Shown one piece after another: positions 1 through 7,860 of a DNA stretch of 64,000 nucleotides. Source of the DNA: Lentzea sp. NEAU-D7 (GTDB lineage: Bacteria; Actinomycetota; Actinomycetes; Mycobacteriales; Pseudonocardiaceae); assembly GCF_026242055.1 (NCBI RefSeq), contig NZ_JAPJDL010000012.1, positions 139,176 to 203,175 on the forward strand, read 5' to 3'. Position 1 is the stretch's first letter. Every line of letters starts with the position of its first letter. The notes beneath the pieces were generated by a model. The model was given only the letters and a program-made list of their open reading frames with translations. It made no database searches and was not told the DNA's origin. Made by a program: the position numbers and the translations under genes.

Positions 1-471
1 TTCCTGGTGCGCCAGGCTGGTCGCTGGGTGGCCACCCCGCTGCTGGCGGTGCTGGTGCTGGTCGAGGTGACCGACGTCGTGTTCGCCGTCGACTCCATCC
101 CGGCGATCTTCGCCGTCACCCAGCAGCCGTTCTTGGTGTTCACTTCCAACGCCTTCGCCATCCTCGGCCTGCGCGCCATGTACTTCCTGCTCGCCGACCT
201 GATGCACCGCTTCGTCTACCTCAAGCTCGGACTCGCCCTGGTGCTCGTGTGGGTCGGCGTTAAGATGCTGCTGCTGGACCTCTACAAGATCCCCACCTGG
301 TTCTCGCTCGGCGTGGTCGCTGCCCTGCTCGCGGTCGCGGTCACCGCCAGCTGGATCCGCACCCGCACCACATCCGTCGACGCGACCGCCGTCTCTCCCG
401 ACCCGGTGGAACCCGGCGTCGGTCGCGACACGGCTGATCGGGAACGTCACCAGGCTCAGCAGCACCGCTGA
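1..471 (+). CDS. TerC family integral membrane protein, C-terminal part
   Basis: The reading frame is open from base 1, so the start lies outside the window; it ends at TGA 469-471. The visible ~156 residues contain the TerC-family stretch around DVVFAVDSIPAIFAVT, with acidic residues inside a membrane helix, followed by NAFAILGLRAMYFLL and three more hydrophobic helices. TerC/Alx proteins are multi-pass membrane proteins linked to tellurium resistance and metal (manganese) homeostasis. The last ~35 residues are a polar cytoplasmic tail. Family assignment is secure; the substrate is not known from sequence. Confidence 0.9.
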   Translation, partial: FLVRQAGRWVATPLLAVLVLVEVTDVVFAVDSIPAIFAVTQQPFLVFTSNAFAILGLRAMYFLLADLMHRFVYLKLGLALVLVWVGVKMLLLDLYKIPTWFSLGVVAALLAVAVTASWIRTRTTSVDATAVSPDPVEPGVGRDTADRERHQAQQHR

Positions 472-555
472 TCCGGCTCCACCCGCACCTGACTCGCTCG
501 ACGGTAGGACAACCAGTACCACCTCGAGGAGCGCCGGACACGCGAGACTGGAGTG

Positions 556-1434
556 ATGAGCAACGACGACGCTGCGCTGGGTTCGACGATCCGGGCGTGG
601 CGGGACCGGCTGCGACCGGAAGCGGCCGGTCTCCCCGCCCGGCGGACGCGGCGGGCGGCCGGCCTGCGCCGCGAGGAGCTCGCCGAGCTGGCCGGGATCT
701 CCGTCGACTACCTGACCCGCTTGGAGCAGGGACGGTCGGCGAGTCCGTCGGAGCAGGTGGTCGCCTCGCTGGCGAGGGCGTTGCAGCTCAGCGTGGCCGA
801 GCGCGACCACCTGTACCGGCTGGTGCGCTTGGCCGTCCCGGCGCACGACGCGATCTCCGACCACATCCCGCCAGGAGTGCGGCGCGTGCTCGCCGGCCTG
901 GAGCACACGGCCACGGCGGTGTTCGCGGCGGACTGGCAGCTGCTCTGGTGGAACCGGGGCTGGGCAGCGCTGGTCGGCGACCCTGCGCCGATACCGGTGG
1001 GACAGCGCAACTTCGCCCGCGACACCTTTCCTGTGCGGCCGGACGCTCCGCTGCTTCGCGGGTGGCCCGTGGCCACCTCGGACGCCGCCGCGACCGAGGT
1101 GGCGGTCGTGTCCGACCTGAGGCGTGCCACCGGCCGCTATCCCGCTGACGTCAGGCTGCGTGCCTTGGTCGCGGACCTGATCGAGGGCAACCGGAGGTTC
1201 GCCGAGCTGTGGGCGCTGGGCACGGTCGGAGCTCATCGCGAGGACAGCAAGACGATCCACCATCGCTGCGTCGGGCCGGTGGACGTGACCTGCGACGTGC
1301 TGACCGACGGGGATCTGGAGCTGAAGATCGTCGTGTTGTCCGCCGCGCCGGGCAGCGAGGACGAGACCCGGCTTCGACTCGCGTTCGTCGCGGGCAACGG
1401 GCAGGTCCGGCCGGAGCACGACGTGGCTCGTTGA
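556..1434 (+). CDS. XRE-family regulator with MmyB-like ligand domain
   Basis: About 292 residues. An N-terminal helix-turn-helix (residues ~30-85, with LRREELAELAGISVDYLTRLEQGR) is followed by an MmyB-type PAS-like domain with the typical FAADWQLLWWNRGWAALVGD segment. This family regulates a neighbouring gene, often a short-chain dehydrogenase, in response to a small hydrophobic ligand. Here a convergent SDR lies 45 bp downstream, the usual partner type. A GTG (553) directly precedes the ATG (556); the ATG is preferred. The ligand cannot be read from sequence. Confidence 0.9.
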   Translation: MSNDDAALGSTIRAWRDRLRPEAAGLPARRTRRAAGLRREELAELAGISVDYLTRLEQGRSASPSEQVVASLARALQLSVAERDHLYRLVRLAVPAHDAISDHIPPGVRRVLAGLEHTATAVFAADWQLLWWNRGWAALVGDPAPIPVGQRNFARDTFPVRPDAPLLRGWPVATSDAAATEVAVVSDLRRATGRYPADVRLRALVADLIEGNRRFAELWALGTVGAHREDSKTIHHRCVGPVDVTCDVLTDGDLELKIVVLSAAPGSEDETRLRLAFVAGNGQVRPEHDVAR

Positions 1435-1440
1435 CCGGTG

Positions 1441-1473
1441 CGGGCGGCCCGTCCGGTTCGGCAGGGCCGCCCG
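1441..1473. terminator. bidirectional hairpin between convergent genes
   Basis: CGGGCGGCCC (1441-1450) pairs perfectly with GGGCCGCCCG (1464-1473) around a 13-nt loop. It lies between the stops of the XRE regulator and the convergent SDR. There is no T-tract, as is common in actinobacteria. Confidence 0.6.
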
Positions 1474-1479
1474 TGCTGA

Positions 1480-2178
1480 TCACCAGGCGACGGAGCCGTA
1501 CCGGTCGATGACGCGTCCGGTTCCGGAGCCGCGTTCCTCGGTGGCGAGCTGGACGATGGCGTCCGTCCCCTCGGAGACCGTCTGCGGGCCGCTGTGACCG
1601 TTGAGGTCGGTCGCCGTGTAGCCGGGGTCGGCCGCGTTGACCCGGATGTCCGGCAACGCCTTGGCGTACTGGGTGGTGAGCATCGTCAGCGCCGCCTTGG
1701 ACGCCGTGTAGATCGGCGCGACGGTCCTGCCCTCCGCGCGCTCCGGGTCGTGCGTGTGCGTGAACGAACCCATTCCGCTGCTGACGTTGACGATGGCGGG
1801 ATCCGTCGACTTGCGCAGCAACGGGAGGAAGGCGGTGGTCGTGCGGACGACCCCGGCGACGTTGACGTCGAAGACGTCCAGCACGTCGGTCCCGGTGAGG
1901 GTCTCGGCGGACGCACCGTGCGCGCCGCTCACGCCGGCGTTGTTGATCAGGACGTCGATGTGGCCCTCGTGCTCGGCGACGTTCGCCGCCGCGGCCGCGA
2001 CGGACGCGTCGTCGGTGACGTCGATCTGGACGAACCTCGCCCCGACGGCGGCGGCCGCTTCCTCGCCCCGTTCGGGATCACGAGCACCGGTCAGCACGGT
2101 GTGGCCGAGATCGACGAGACGCCGGGCGGCCTCGCGGCCGAGGCCCTTGTTGGCGCCGGTGATGAAGATGGTGGTCAT
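1480..2178 (-). CDS. short-chain dehydrogenase/reductase (SDR)
   Basis: 232 residues, start ATG at 2178. The Rossmann glycine motif TGANKGLG is near residue 8, NNAG near 85, a catalytic Ser in the NVSSG strand, and YTASK gives the Tyr-Lys pair. An NAD(P)(H)-dependent oxidoreductase of the carbonyl-reductase-like classical SDR group; the substrate is unknown. It converges with the XRE/MmyB-type regulator, a common regulator-SDR pairing that suggests a ligand-induced detoxification or redox step. The frame stays open far upstream, but that part is antisense to the GH127 gene and is not coding. Confidence 0.9.
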   Translation of the reverse strand: MTTIFITGANKGLGREAARRLVDLGHTVLTGARDPERGEEAAAAVGARFVQIDVTDDASVAAAAANVAEHEGHIDVLINNAGVSGAHGASAETLTGTDVLDVFDVNVAGVVRTTTAFLPLLRKSTDPAIVNVSSGMGSFTHTHDPERAEGRTVAPIYTASKAALTMLTTQYAKALPDIRVNAADPGYTATDLNGHSGPQTVSEGTDAIVQLATEERGSGTGRVIDRYGSVAW

Positions 2179-2309
2179 GCGACCGATCGTCGTCCGGTGG
2201 CGAAGTGCCTGCCAGGGACGAGTTTTCGGTGGGAACGGGAGTGCCACCTTCGCGTTGTCGCCACCGGCTGGAGTCGGCGGTGCGGCGATACCTTCCGGGC
2301 GGCGCGAGG

Positions 2310-2445
2310 TCAGGAGCGGCCGAGGGCGGAGGTCGACTCGCGCACGACCAGGCGGCACGGCTGGCGGACCACGCCGGAAGGCACGACGCTGGAGGACGCC
2401 TCGCCCAACAACCGGGACGCGGGTGTCGTGGCCGCCCCCTCCGGC
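2310..2445 (-). pseudogene. C-terminal remnant of a LacI-family regulator
   Basis: Reading the minus strand from about 2445 down to a TGA at 2312-2310 gives a tail that includes VRQPCRLVVRESTSALGRS. The RLVVREST ending is the signature C-terminus of actinobacterial LacI-family sugar regulators. The rest of the gene (helix-turn-helix and ligand domain) is absent; the sequence upstream belongs to the GH127 gene on the other strand. The regulator and the glycosidase were probably a divergent pair whose facing 5' ends were deleted. The right boundary is approximate. Confidence 0.6.
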
Positions 2446-4302
2446 GGGCCCGCGGACTGGGTCCCGACCTTCCCCGGCTACCTCGGCGCGATCCCGGAGG
2501 ACGCGGTGCTGCGCCTGGGCCCGCCGCGCTGGGCGGTCTACGGCGGCAACGCGCAGACGAACACGTGGGCGCCCTGGTACACCCAGCACAAGATCATGCG
2601 CGGTCTGCTCGACGCGTACTACAACACCGGCAACGCCCAGGCCCTCGACGTCGTGACGAAGATGGCGGACTGGGCGCACCTGGCGCTCACCGTCGGCGAC
2701 AAGAACCACCCCGGCTACGCCGGCCCGCTGACCCGCGACGACCTCAACCGCATGTGGGACCTCTACATCGGCGGCGAGTTCGGCGGCGCGAACGAGGTCT
2801 TCCCGGAGATCGGCCACCTCACCGGCGACGGCAAGCACCTGGAGACCGCCCGGTGCTTCGACAACCGGGAGTCGCTGTTCGGCGCCTGCGTGCAGAACCG
2901 GGACACCCTCGTCGTCACCCCGCAGAACCGTCCCGGCCGCCTTCGCCCCGAGCGGCTGTACGCCAACACGCACGTGCCGCAGTTCGTCGGCTACCTCAGC
3001 GTCTACGAGCGCGGCGGCGGCCAGGAGTACTTCACCGCGGCGAAGAACTTCTTCGGCAAGGTCGTCCCTGGCCGCATGTTCGCCCACGGTGGCGTGGGCG
3101 GGAACTACCCCGGTTCCAACAACAACCTCGAGCTGTTCCAGAACCGCGGCAACGTCGCGAACGCCATCGCCACGAGCGGCGCGGAGACCTGCACGACCTA
3201 CAACCTCCTCAAGCTGGCCCGCAACCTGTTCCTGCACGAGCACGACCCGGCGTACATGGACTACTACGAGCGCGGCCTGTTCAACATGATCACGGGGTCG
3301 CGCGCCGACACCACGGCCACCGGCGACCCGCAGGTGACCTACTTCCAGCCGGTGAGCCCGGGCGTCGTGCGCAGCTACGGCAACACGGGAACGTGCTGCG
3401 GCGGCACCGGCCTGGAGAACCACACGAAGTACCAGGAGACGGTCTTCCTCCGCTCGGCCGACGGCGGCGCGCTGTGGGTCAACCTCTACGTCCCCGCCAC
3501 GCTCACCTGGCCGGAGCGGGGTTTCACCGTCACGCAGCGGACCTCCTTCCCGCGCCAGGACCACGCGGAGCTCACCGTGGACGGTGCGGGCAGGCTGGAC
3601 CTCGAGCTGCGGGTGCCAGCGTGGGCGCGACTCGGCTTCACCGTGACCGTCAACGGCCAGGCGCAGGACGTCGACGCGCGGCCCGGCACCTACGTGACGC
3701 TGAGCCGGGACTGGCGGCGCGGCGACGTGGTGGGGATCCGGATGCCGTTCGGCCTGCGGATCGAGCGGGCACCCGACCGCCCCGACACCCAGGCGGTCTT
3801 CTGGGGCCCGGTGCTGCTGCAGTTCCTGGGCGGCGGGGCGTTCCCCGAGCTGTCGCTGTACCGCCACCTCAAGCGGGACGGCGACTACGGCCGCGCCGCG
3901 ATCAGGGCCGGCGCGGTCACGGCGGCCGGCGACCCGACGTTCACCGCGGGCGGGTTCACGTTGCGGCCCTACCACATCAGCGACAGCCGGCCCGCGTCCT
4001 CGTACTTCCGGCGGGTCGAACCGACGGTCGTCTTCGGCTCCGTCGACACCGGCGTGCCCAACCGCAAGCGGAACGACGGCCTGCCGCGCTACGACGTCCC
4101 CGTCGAAGGCGTCGTCTCACCCGGCACCGACGGCCCGACCTTCCTGGACCTGCTCTGGGACCAGGCGCCCTTCCCCGACCACGGGCGGTTCGTCAGCGCG
4201 GTCACGGCCCTCGCCGACGCCTTCGTCAGCGCGGGCAGGTTCACCGCGGCCGAACGGGCCGCGGTCGTGTCCAAGGCGGCCGAGGCCGAGCGGGAGCTGT
4301 AG
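2400..4302 (+). pseudogene. GH127-type beta-L-arabinofuranosidase, 5'-truncated
   Basis: From about 2450 to the TAG at 4300-4302 the frame encodes ~615 residues typical of the GH127 (former DUF1680) family: NTWAPWYTQHKIMRGLLDAY, then SGAETCTTYNLLKLARNLF and TGTCCGGTGLENHTKYQET with the zinc-site cysteines, then the beta-sandwich region. Family members usually carry a signal peptide and ~200 more catalytic residues ahead of the WAPWYT segment; these are missing, and no credible start with a ribosome site is visible. The upstream in-frame extension runs antisense through the SDR and LacI remnant and is not coding. Enzymes of this family release arabinose from plant polysaccharides. It is most likely a dead gene formed by deletion. 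Confidence 0.75.
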
Positions 4303-4305
4303 ACG

Positions 4306-5100
4306 TCAGGCGGGAACGGTGTCCTGCTGGACACCGCCTCTGGCCATGATCCGACGCGCGACGGCGAGGCCGACGCGCGTCGGCAGAACCCTGCCGAACA
4401 AGAACGCGATCAGCGCGTTGGCCCTGCCGTCGATGACCGCCGGTCCGTTGCCTGACAGAGCGCGGAACACGGTGTCGGCGACGGTCTCGGGGCTCCGCGT
4501 GGCGCGGGTGTTCATCGGCGTCCTCGTGGGGCCGGGACTGACCGCCACCACCCGGACACCGGTGCCGCGGGTCTCGGCCCACAGCGCGCGGGTGAACGAG
4601 ACGACGTACGCCTTCGTCGCCGCGTACACCGCCAGGTAGGGGGCGGGCATGTACGCCCCGGTGCTCGCGATGGTGACGACGGCTCCGCGGCCACGGGCGA
4701 CCATCGCGGGCATCAGCAGAGCCGTGAGCTCGGTCAACGCGGTGACGTTGACGTCGATCAGGGACCGGAACCGGGCCGGATCGCCGTCGATCACCGGCCC
4801 TCGCGAGCTGACACCGGCGTTGTTGACCAGCACCTCCACCTCGATTCCCTGATCGGCCAACGTCCTGGCCAGCCGCGTCGGCGCGTCGGCGGTGGCGAGG
4901 TCGAGCGGGACGGTGCGCACGGTCACCCCGTGACGCCGGGTCAGCCGCTCGGCCGCCTTATCGAGCTTGTCGGCGCCGCGGGCGACCAGGACGAGGTGCA
5001 TTCCGGCGGCGGCCAGCCGCTCGGCGACAGCCGCCCCGATGCCGGTGGAGGCGCCGGTGACGACGGCGAACTTGTCGCGCATCTGCGCTGCAGTGGTCAT
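4306..5100 (-). CDS. short-chain dehydrogenase/reductase under MerR control
   Basis: 264 residues from ATG 5100. It has TGASTGIG (cofactor), NNAG, and YAATKAY carrying the catalytic Tyr-Lys, plus PGPTRTPMN typical of classical SDRs. It is divergent from a MerR regulator, and the MerR-type dyad at 5115-5136 lies just upstream of its start, so the pair is very likely co-regulated. The downstream end abuts the GH127 remnant, with stops only 3 bp apart. The substrate is unknown. A longer in-frame start upstream would run through the operator and is not favoured. Confidence 0.9.
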   Translation of the reverse strand: MTTAAQMRDKFAVVTGASTGIGAAVAERLAAAGMHLVLVARGADKLDKAAERLTRRHGVTVRTVPLDLATADAPTRLARTLADQGIEVEVLVNNAGVSSRGPVIDGDPARFRSLIDVNVTALTELTALLMPAMVARGRGAVVTIASTGAYMPAPYLAVYAATKAYVVSFTRALWAETRGTGVRVVAVSPGPTRTPMNTRATRSPETVADTVFRALSGNGPAVIDGRANALIAFLFGRVLPTRVGLAVARRIMARGGVQQDTVPA

Positions 5101-5114
5101 GGTCTCGACGCTAA

Positions 5115-5136
5115 ACCTTGACGTTGACGTCAAGGT
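5115..5136. promoter_or_regulatory. MerR-type operator between divergent promoters
   Basis: A 22-bp dyad with perfect 10-bp arms: ACCTTGACGT on the left and ACGTCAAGGT on the right, with only the central two bases off symmetry. CCTTGAC...GTCAAGG is the classic MerR-family operator for activation by DNA untwisting. It sits 15 bp from the SDR start and 17 bp from the MerR start, so it can control both. Confidence 0.8.
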
Positions 5137-5152
5137 CAAGGTGAACTGGCCC

Positions 5153-5542
5153 ATGCGCATCGGCGAGTTGAGCAAGGCGACCGGCGTCAGCAGCCGGGCA
5201 CTGCGCTACTACGAGGAGCAGGGCCTGCTGCGCAGCGAGCGCCGGCCCAACGGCTACCGCGAGTACCCTCCCGAGTCGGTCGAGGTCGTCGCGTTCGTCC
5301 AGGACCTGTTCCACGCCGGTCTGTCGTCCGACGTGGTCCGGGACGTCCTGCCGTGCGCCCAGAACGAGCACCCGCGTGGCGACTGCGCCGCACTCCTGGC
5401 GCGCGTCCAGAAGGTCCGCGACGAACTCCTGCGGCAGGAACAGCAGATCGCGGAGCGTCGCCGGCGACTGGACGCCTATCTCGCCGAGGGCTACGAGACC
5501 CCGTCCGGCCGGCTGACCGCGCCGCAGCGCGCCGCCGGCTGA
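5153..5542 (+). CDS. MerR family transcriptional regulator
   Basis: 129 residues from ATG 5153. The N-terminus MRIGELSKATGVSSRALRYY is the textbook MerR winged helix-turn-helix, followed by the long dimerisation helix (~residues 80-115). A Cys pair is present (PCAQNEHPRGDC), but the arrangement is not that of a known metal sensor, so the inducer is unknown. It is divergently paired with an SDR across a strong dyad operator. Its last 52 bp overlap the 3' end of the convergent NB-ARC gene. Confidence 0.9.
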   Translation: MRIGELSKATGVSSRALRYYEEQGLLRSERRPNGYREYPPESVEVVAFVQDLFHAGLSSDVVRDVLPCAQNEHPRGDCAALLARVQKVRDELLRQEQQIAERRRRLDAYLAEGYETPSGRLTAPQRAAG

Positions 5543-7728
5543 GCGCCGTTCGACGAGCCGGTGAAGGCCGCGGTCAGCCGCTCCCGCATCAGGTCGGCCG
5601 CGCTGACGCGGTGCTGCGTCTGGTACAGCTCCAGGCACCGTCGCCAGGTCCTCTCGGCGTCGGCCCGGCGTCCAGCCGCCAGCATCGCCTGGCCGAGGTG
5701 CGCGAGGGTGTCGGCCTCGAAGTAGATGTGGCCGATCTCGCGGTACAGCGCTATCGCGTGCTCGTAGGAGTGCAGCGCTTCGGCGTAGCGACCGGCCTGG
5801 TAGGCGATGTAGCCCAAGGTGTCGGACGAGTTGGCCGTTCCTTCGAGGTAGTGGTGTTCGTCGAACACCCGCATCGCCTCGCGGCAGTGCGCCCCGGCCT
5901 CCGAGTGGTTTCCCAGCCGGGCCTCGAACCAGGCGACCGCGTTGAGCGCCTCGGCCTGCCAGACCGGTGTTCCGTCCCGTTCGTACAGCCGGAGGGCCTG
6001 CGAGGCGTGCGCCAGCGCCTGGCAGTCGTCGTGCATCTGTTCCCAGGAGCGCATGAGCGCGAGGTGGGTGTGCGCCTGGCCCGGCACGTCACCGGCTTCC
6101 TCGGCGAGGCGCAGCGAGTCCCGCAGGTGGCGCAACGCCTCGTCGTGCTCCCCGATCCGCGCTTTGGCCTGCCCGAGCCGTCGGTGCGCCAGCGCGAGAA
6201 CCGCCGTGTCGTCGATCTCGGCGGCCGCGCGCAGGCCCAACCTCCACGCGGAGACCTGCTCGTGCAGGTGCCCGCGACGCAGGTAGTAGGTGTGCAGTGC
6301 CCAAGCCAGCTGCCACACCACGTCGTGCCAGCCCTGGTCGGCTGCAAGTCGCTGGATCGCAGGCATGCAGGGACGTTCCGCGTCGAACCACCGCAGTGCC
6401 GAGGCCTCGTCTCGCAACGAGGTCAGGCAGACGCCGGACGAGGGCGGGGCGAGGTTGATCGGCTGCCGGTGGGGATAGAGCATCCGGTCACCCGCATAGG
6501 CGCCGTGCAGGTAGTAGTCCACCAACCTGCGCAGAGCCGGAGCACGGGCGGCCGCTGGGCACCGTTCGGCGGCGTGCAGGCGGATGAGGTCGTGCATCTG
6601 GTAGCGGCCAGGTGCCCGCTGTGTCACCAGATGGCTGTCCTCGAGTTCGCGCAACAACCCCGCGACGTCGGCGGCCGGCATCGCCGCGAGGCTGGTGACG
6701 GCGGGCAGGCTGATGTCGGACGCCGGGGCGAGGCCCAGCAGCCCGTACAGCGCCGCGGCCGGGGCGGGCAGGGCGTCGTACGACCAGGAGAAGACGGCTC
6801 TGATGCCCGAGTTCGTGTCCTCGCTGTTCAGCCCGTCCAGGCGAGCGGCGTGGTCGTGCAGCTCCTCGGCGAGGACGCGGAGCGGGAAGTCGCCGTGACG
6901 CGCCGCCCTGACGGCGACGAGCTTGAGCGCCAGCGGCAGACCGGCGCAGCAGTCCACCAGATCGGCCACCGCGACAGGCTCCGCGGCCAACCGGTCCTCA
7001 CCGAGGTGACGCGCGAGCAGCTCCCGGGCCTCGCCACCGGTCAGCACGTCCAGGTTCAGCGACTGCGCACCGTGCGTGGTGATCAACCCGGTGAGCGACC
7101 GGCGGCTGGTGACCAGCACCGCACACGTCGGGCTGCCCGGCAACAACGGGACGATGTGCTCGGTGTCGGGTGCGTTGTCGATCAGGATCAGCATGTGCCT
7201 GCCCGCGACGAGACTGCGGTACAGGCCCATCTGCGCGTCCAGCTGGACCGGGATCGCGGCCGGGCCGACCCCCAGCGCATCGAGGAAGCAGCGCAACGCC
7301 GCCGCGGAGGAGACCGGGACGCCACCCGGAGCGAACCCCCGCAGGTCGATGTACAACTGGCCGTCGGGGAACCGGTCGAGGTGCTGGTGAGCCCAGTGGA
7401 GCGCGAGCCAGGTCTTGCCGATTCCCCCTGTCCCGCCGATCGCGGAGATCACGACCGTCGCACCGGGCTCGTTGTTGGCGTCCAGTTCGGCGGTGAGAGC
7501 CGTGAGCTCGTTGGCGCGACCGGTGAACATTCGCGGTGGTGCGGGCAGTTGCCTGGGGACGAGCGGGGAGTCGCTCGGTGGATGCACGTGCACCCCGCCC
7601 GTGAGGGTGCCGGTCTGGATCAGCGCGCCGGCGACAGTGCCCGCCACGTCGTTGTGGGTACGCCTTCCACGGCTCACCTCTCCAGTGTGTCCAGTCGAGG
7701 GGTCGTCCAGCCGCCCCGTACGAGACAT
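5491..7728 (-). CDS. STAND NB-ARC/TPR protein (AfsR-like, no DNA-binding domain)
   Basis: 745 residues. Residues ~25-50 carry the short NDVAGTVAGALIQTGTLTGGV motif found ahead of NB-ARC domains in many actinobacterial STAND proteins. The NB-ARC ATPase follows, with Walker A GGTGGIGKTW (~98-107), Walker B around MLILIDNA and MHDLIRLHAAE near residue 350; the C-terminal half is tetratricopeptide repeats. Its NB-ARC part closely parallels the two AfsR-type regulators elsewhere in the window, but the SARP DNA-binding domain is missing. It may be a signalling hub or an immune-type STAND ATPase; the choice is open. GTG 7731 directly precedes the ATG used. Confidence 0.85.
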   Translation of the reverse strand: MSRTGRLDDPSTGHTGEVSRGRRTHNDVAGTVAGALIQTGTLTGGVHVHPPSDSPLVPRQLPAPPRMFTGRANELTALTAELDANNEPGATVVISAIGGTGGIGKTWLALHWAHQHLDRFPDGQLYIDLRGFAPGGVPVSSAAALRCFLDALGVGPAAIPVQLDAQMGLYRSLVAGRHMLILIDNAPDTEHIVPLLPGSPTCAVLVTSRRSLTGLITTHGAQSLNLDVLTGGEARELLARHLGEDRLAAEPVAVADLVDCCAGLPLALKLVAVRAARHGDFPLRVLAEELHDHAARLDGLNSEDTNSGIRAVFSWSYDALPAPAAALYGLLGLAPASDISLPAVTSLAAMPAADVAGLLRELEDSHLVTQRAPGRYQMHDLIRLHAAERCPAAARAPALRRLVDYYLHGAYAGDRMLYPHRQPINLAPPSSGVCLTSLRDEASALRWFDAERPCMPAIQRLAADQGWHDVVWQLAWALHTYYLRRGHLHEQVSAWRLGLRAAAEIDDTAVLALAHRRLGQAKARIGEHDEALRHLRDSLRLAEEAGDVPGQAHTHLALMRSWEQMHDDCQALAHASQALRLYERDGTPVWQAEALNAVAWFEARLGNHSEAGAHCREAMRVFDEHHYLEGTANSSDTLGYIAYQAGRYAEALHSYEHAIALYREIGHIYFEADTLAHLGQAMLAAGRRADAERTWRRCLELYQTQHRVSAADLMRERLTAAFTGSSNGAQPAARCGAVSRPDGVS

Positions 7729-7860
7729 CACCCGACCGGCCGTGCCGCGAGGCTGCCCCCGGAAGTTTCCACTCCGGCCGGACTTCTCCGATCGGCGGGA
7801 CCGACATGATCAGGAGCGCTAGTCTGATCGCCTTCGTTTGGACAGCGACGATCGGAGTAC

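Noticed and set aside
1480..3975. 831-residue minus-strand frame
   Set aside because: Only its last 232 residues (from 2178) look like a protein (SDR). The rest is Arg/Val/Gly-rich antisense of the GH127 gene.
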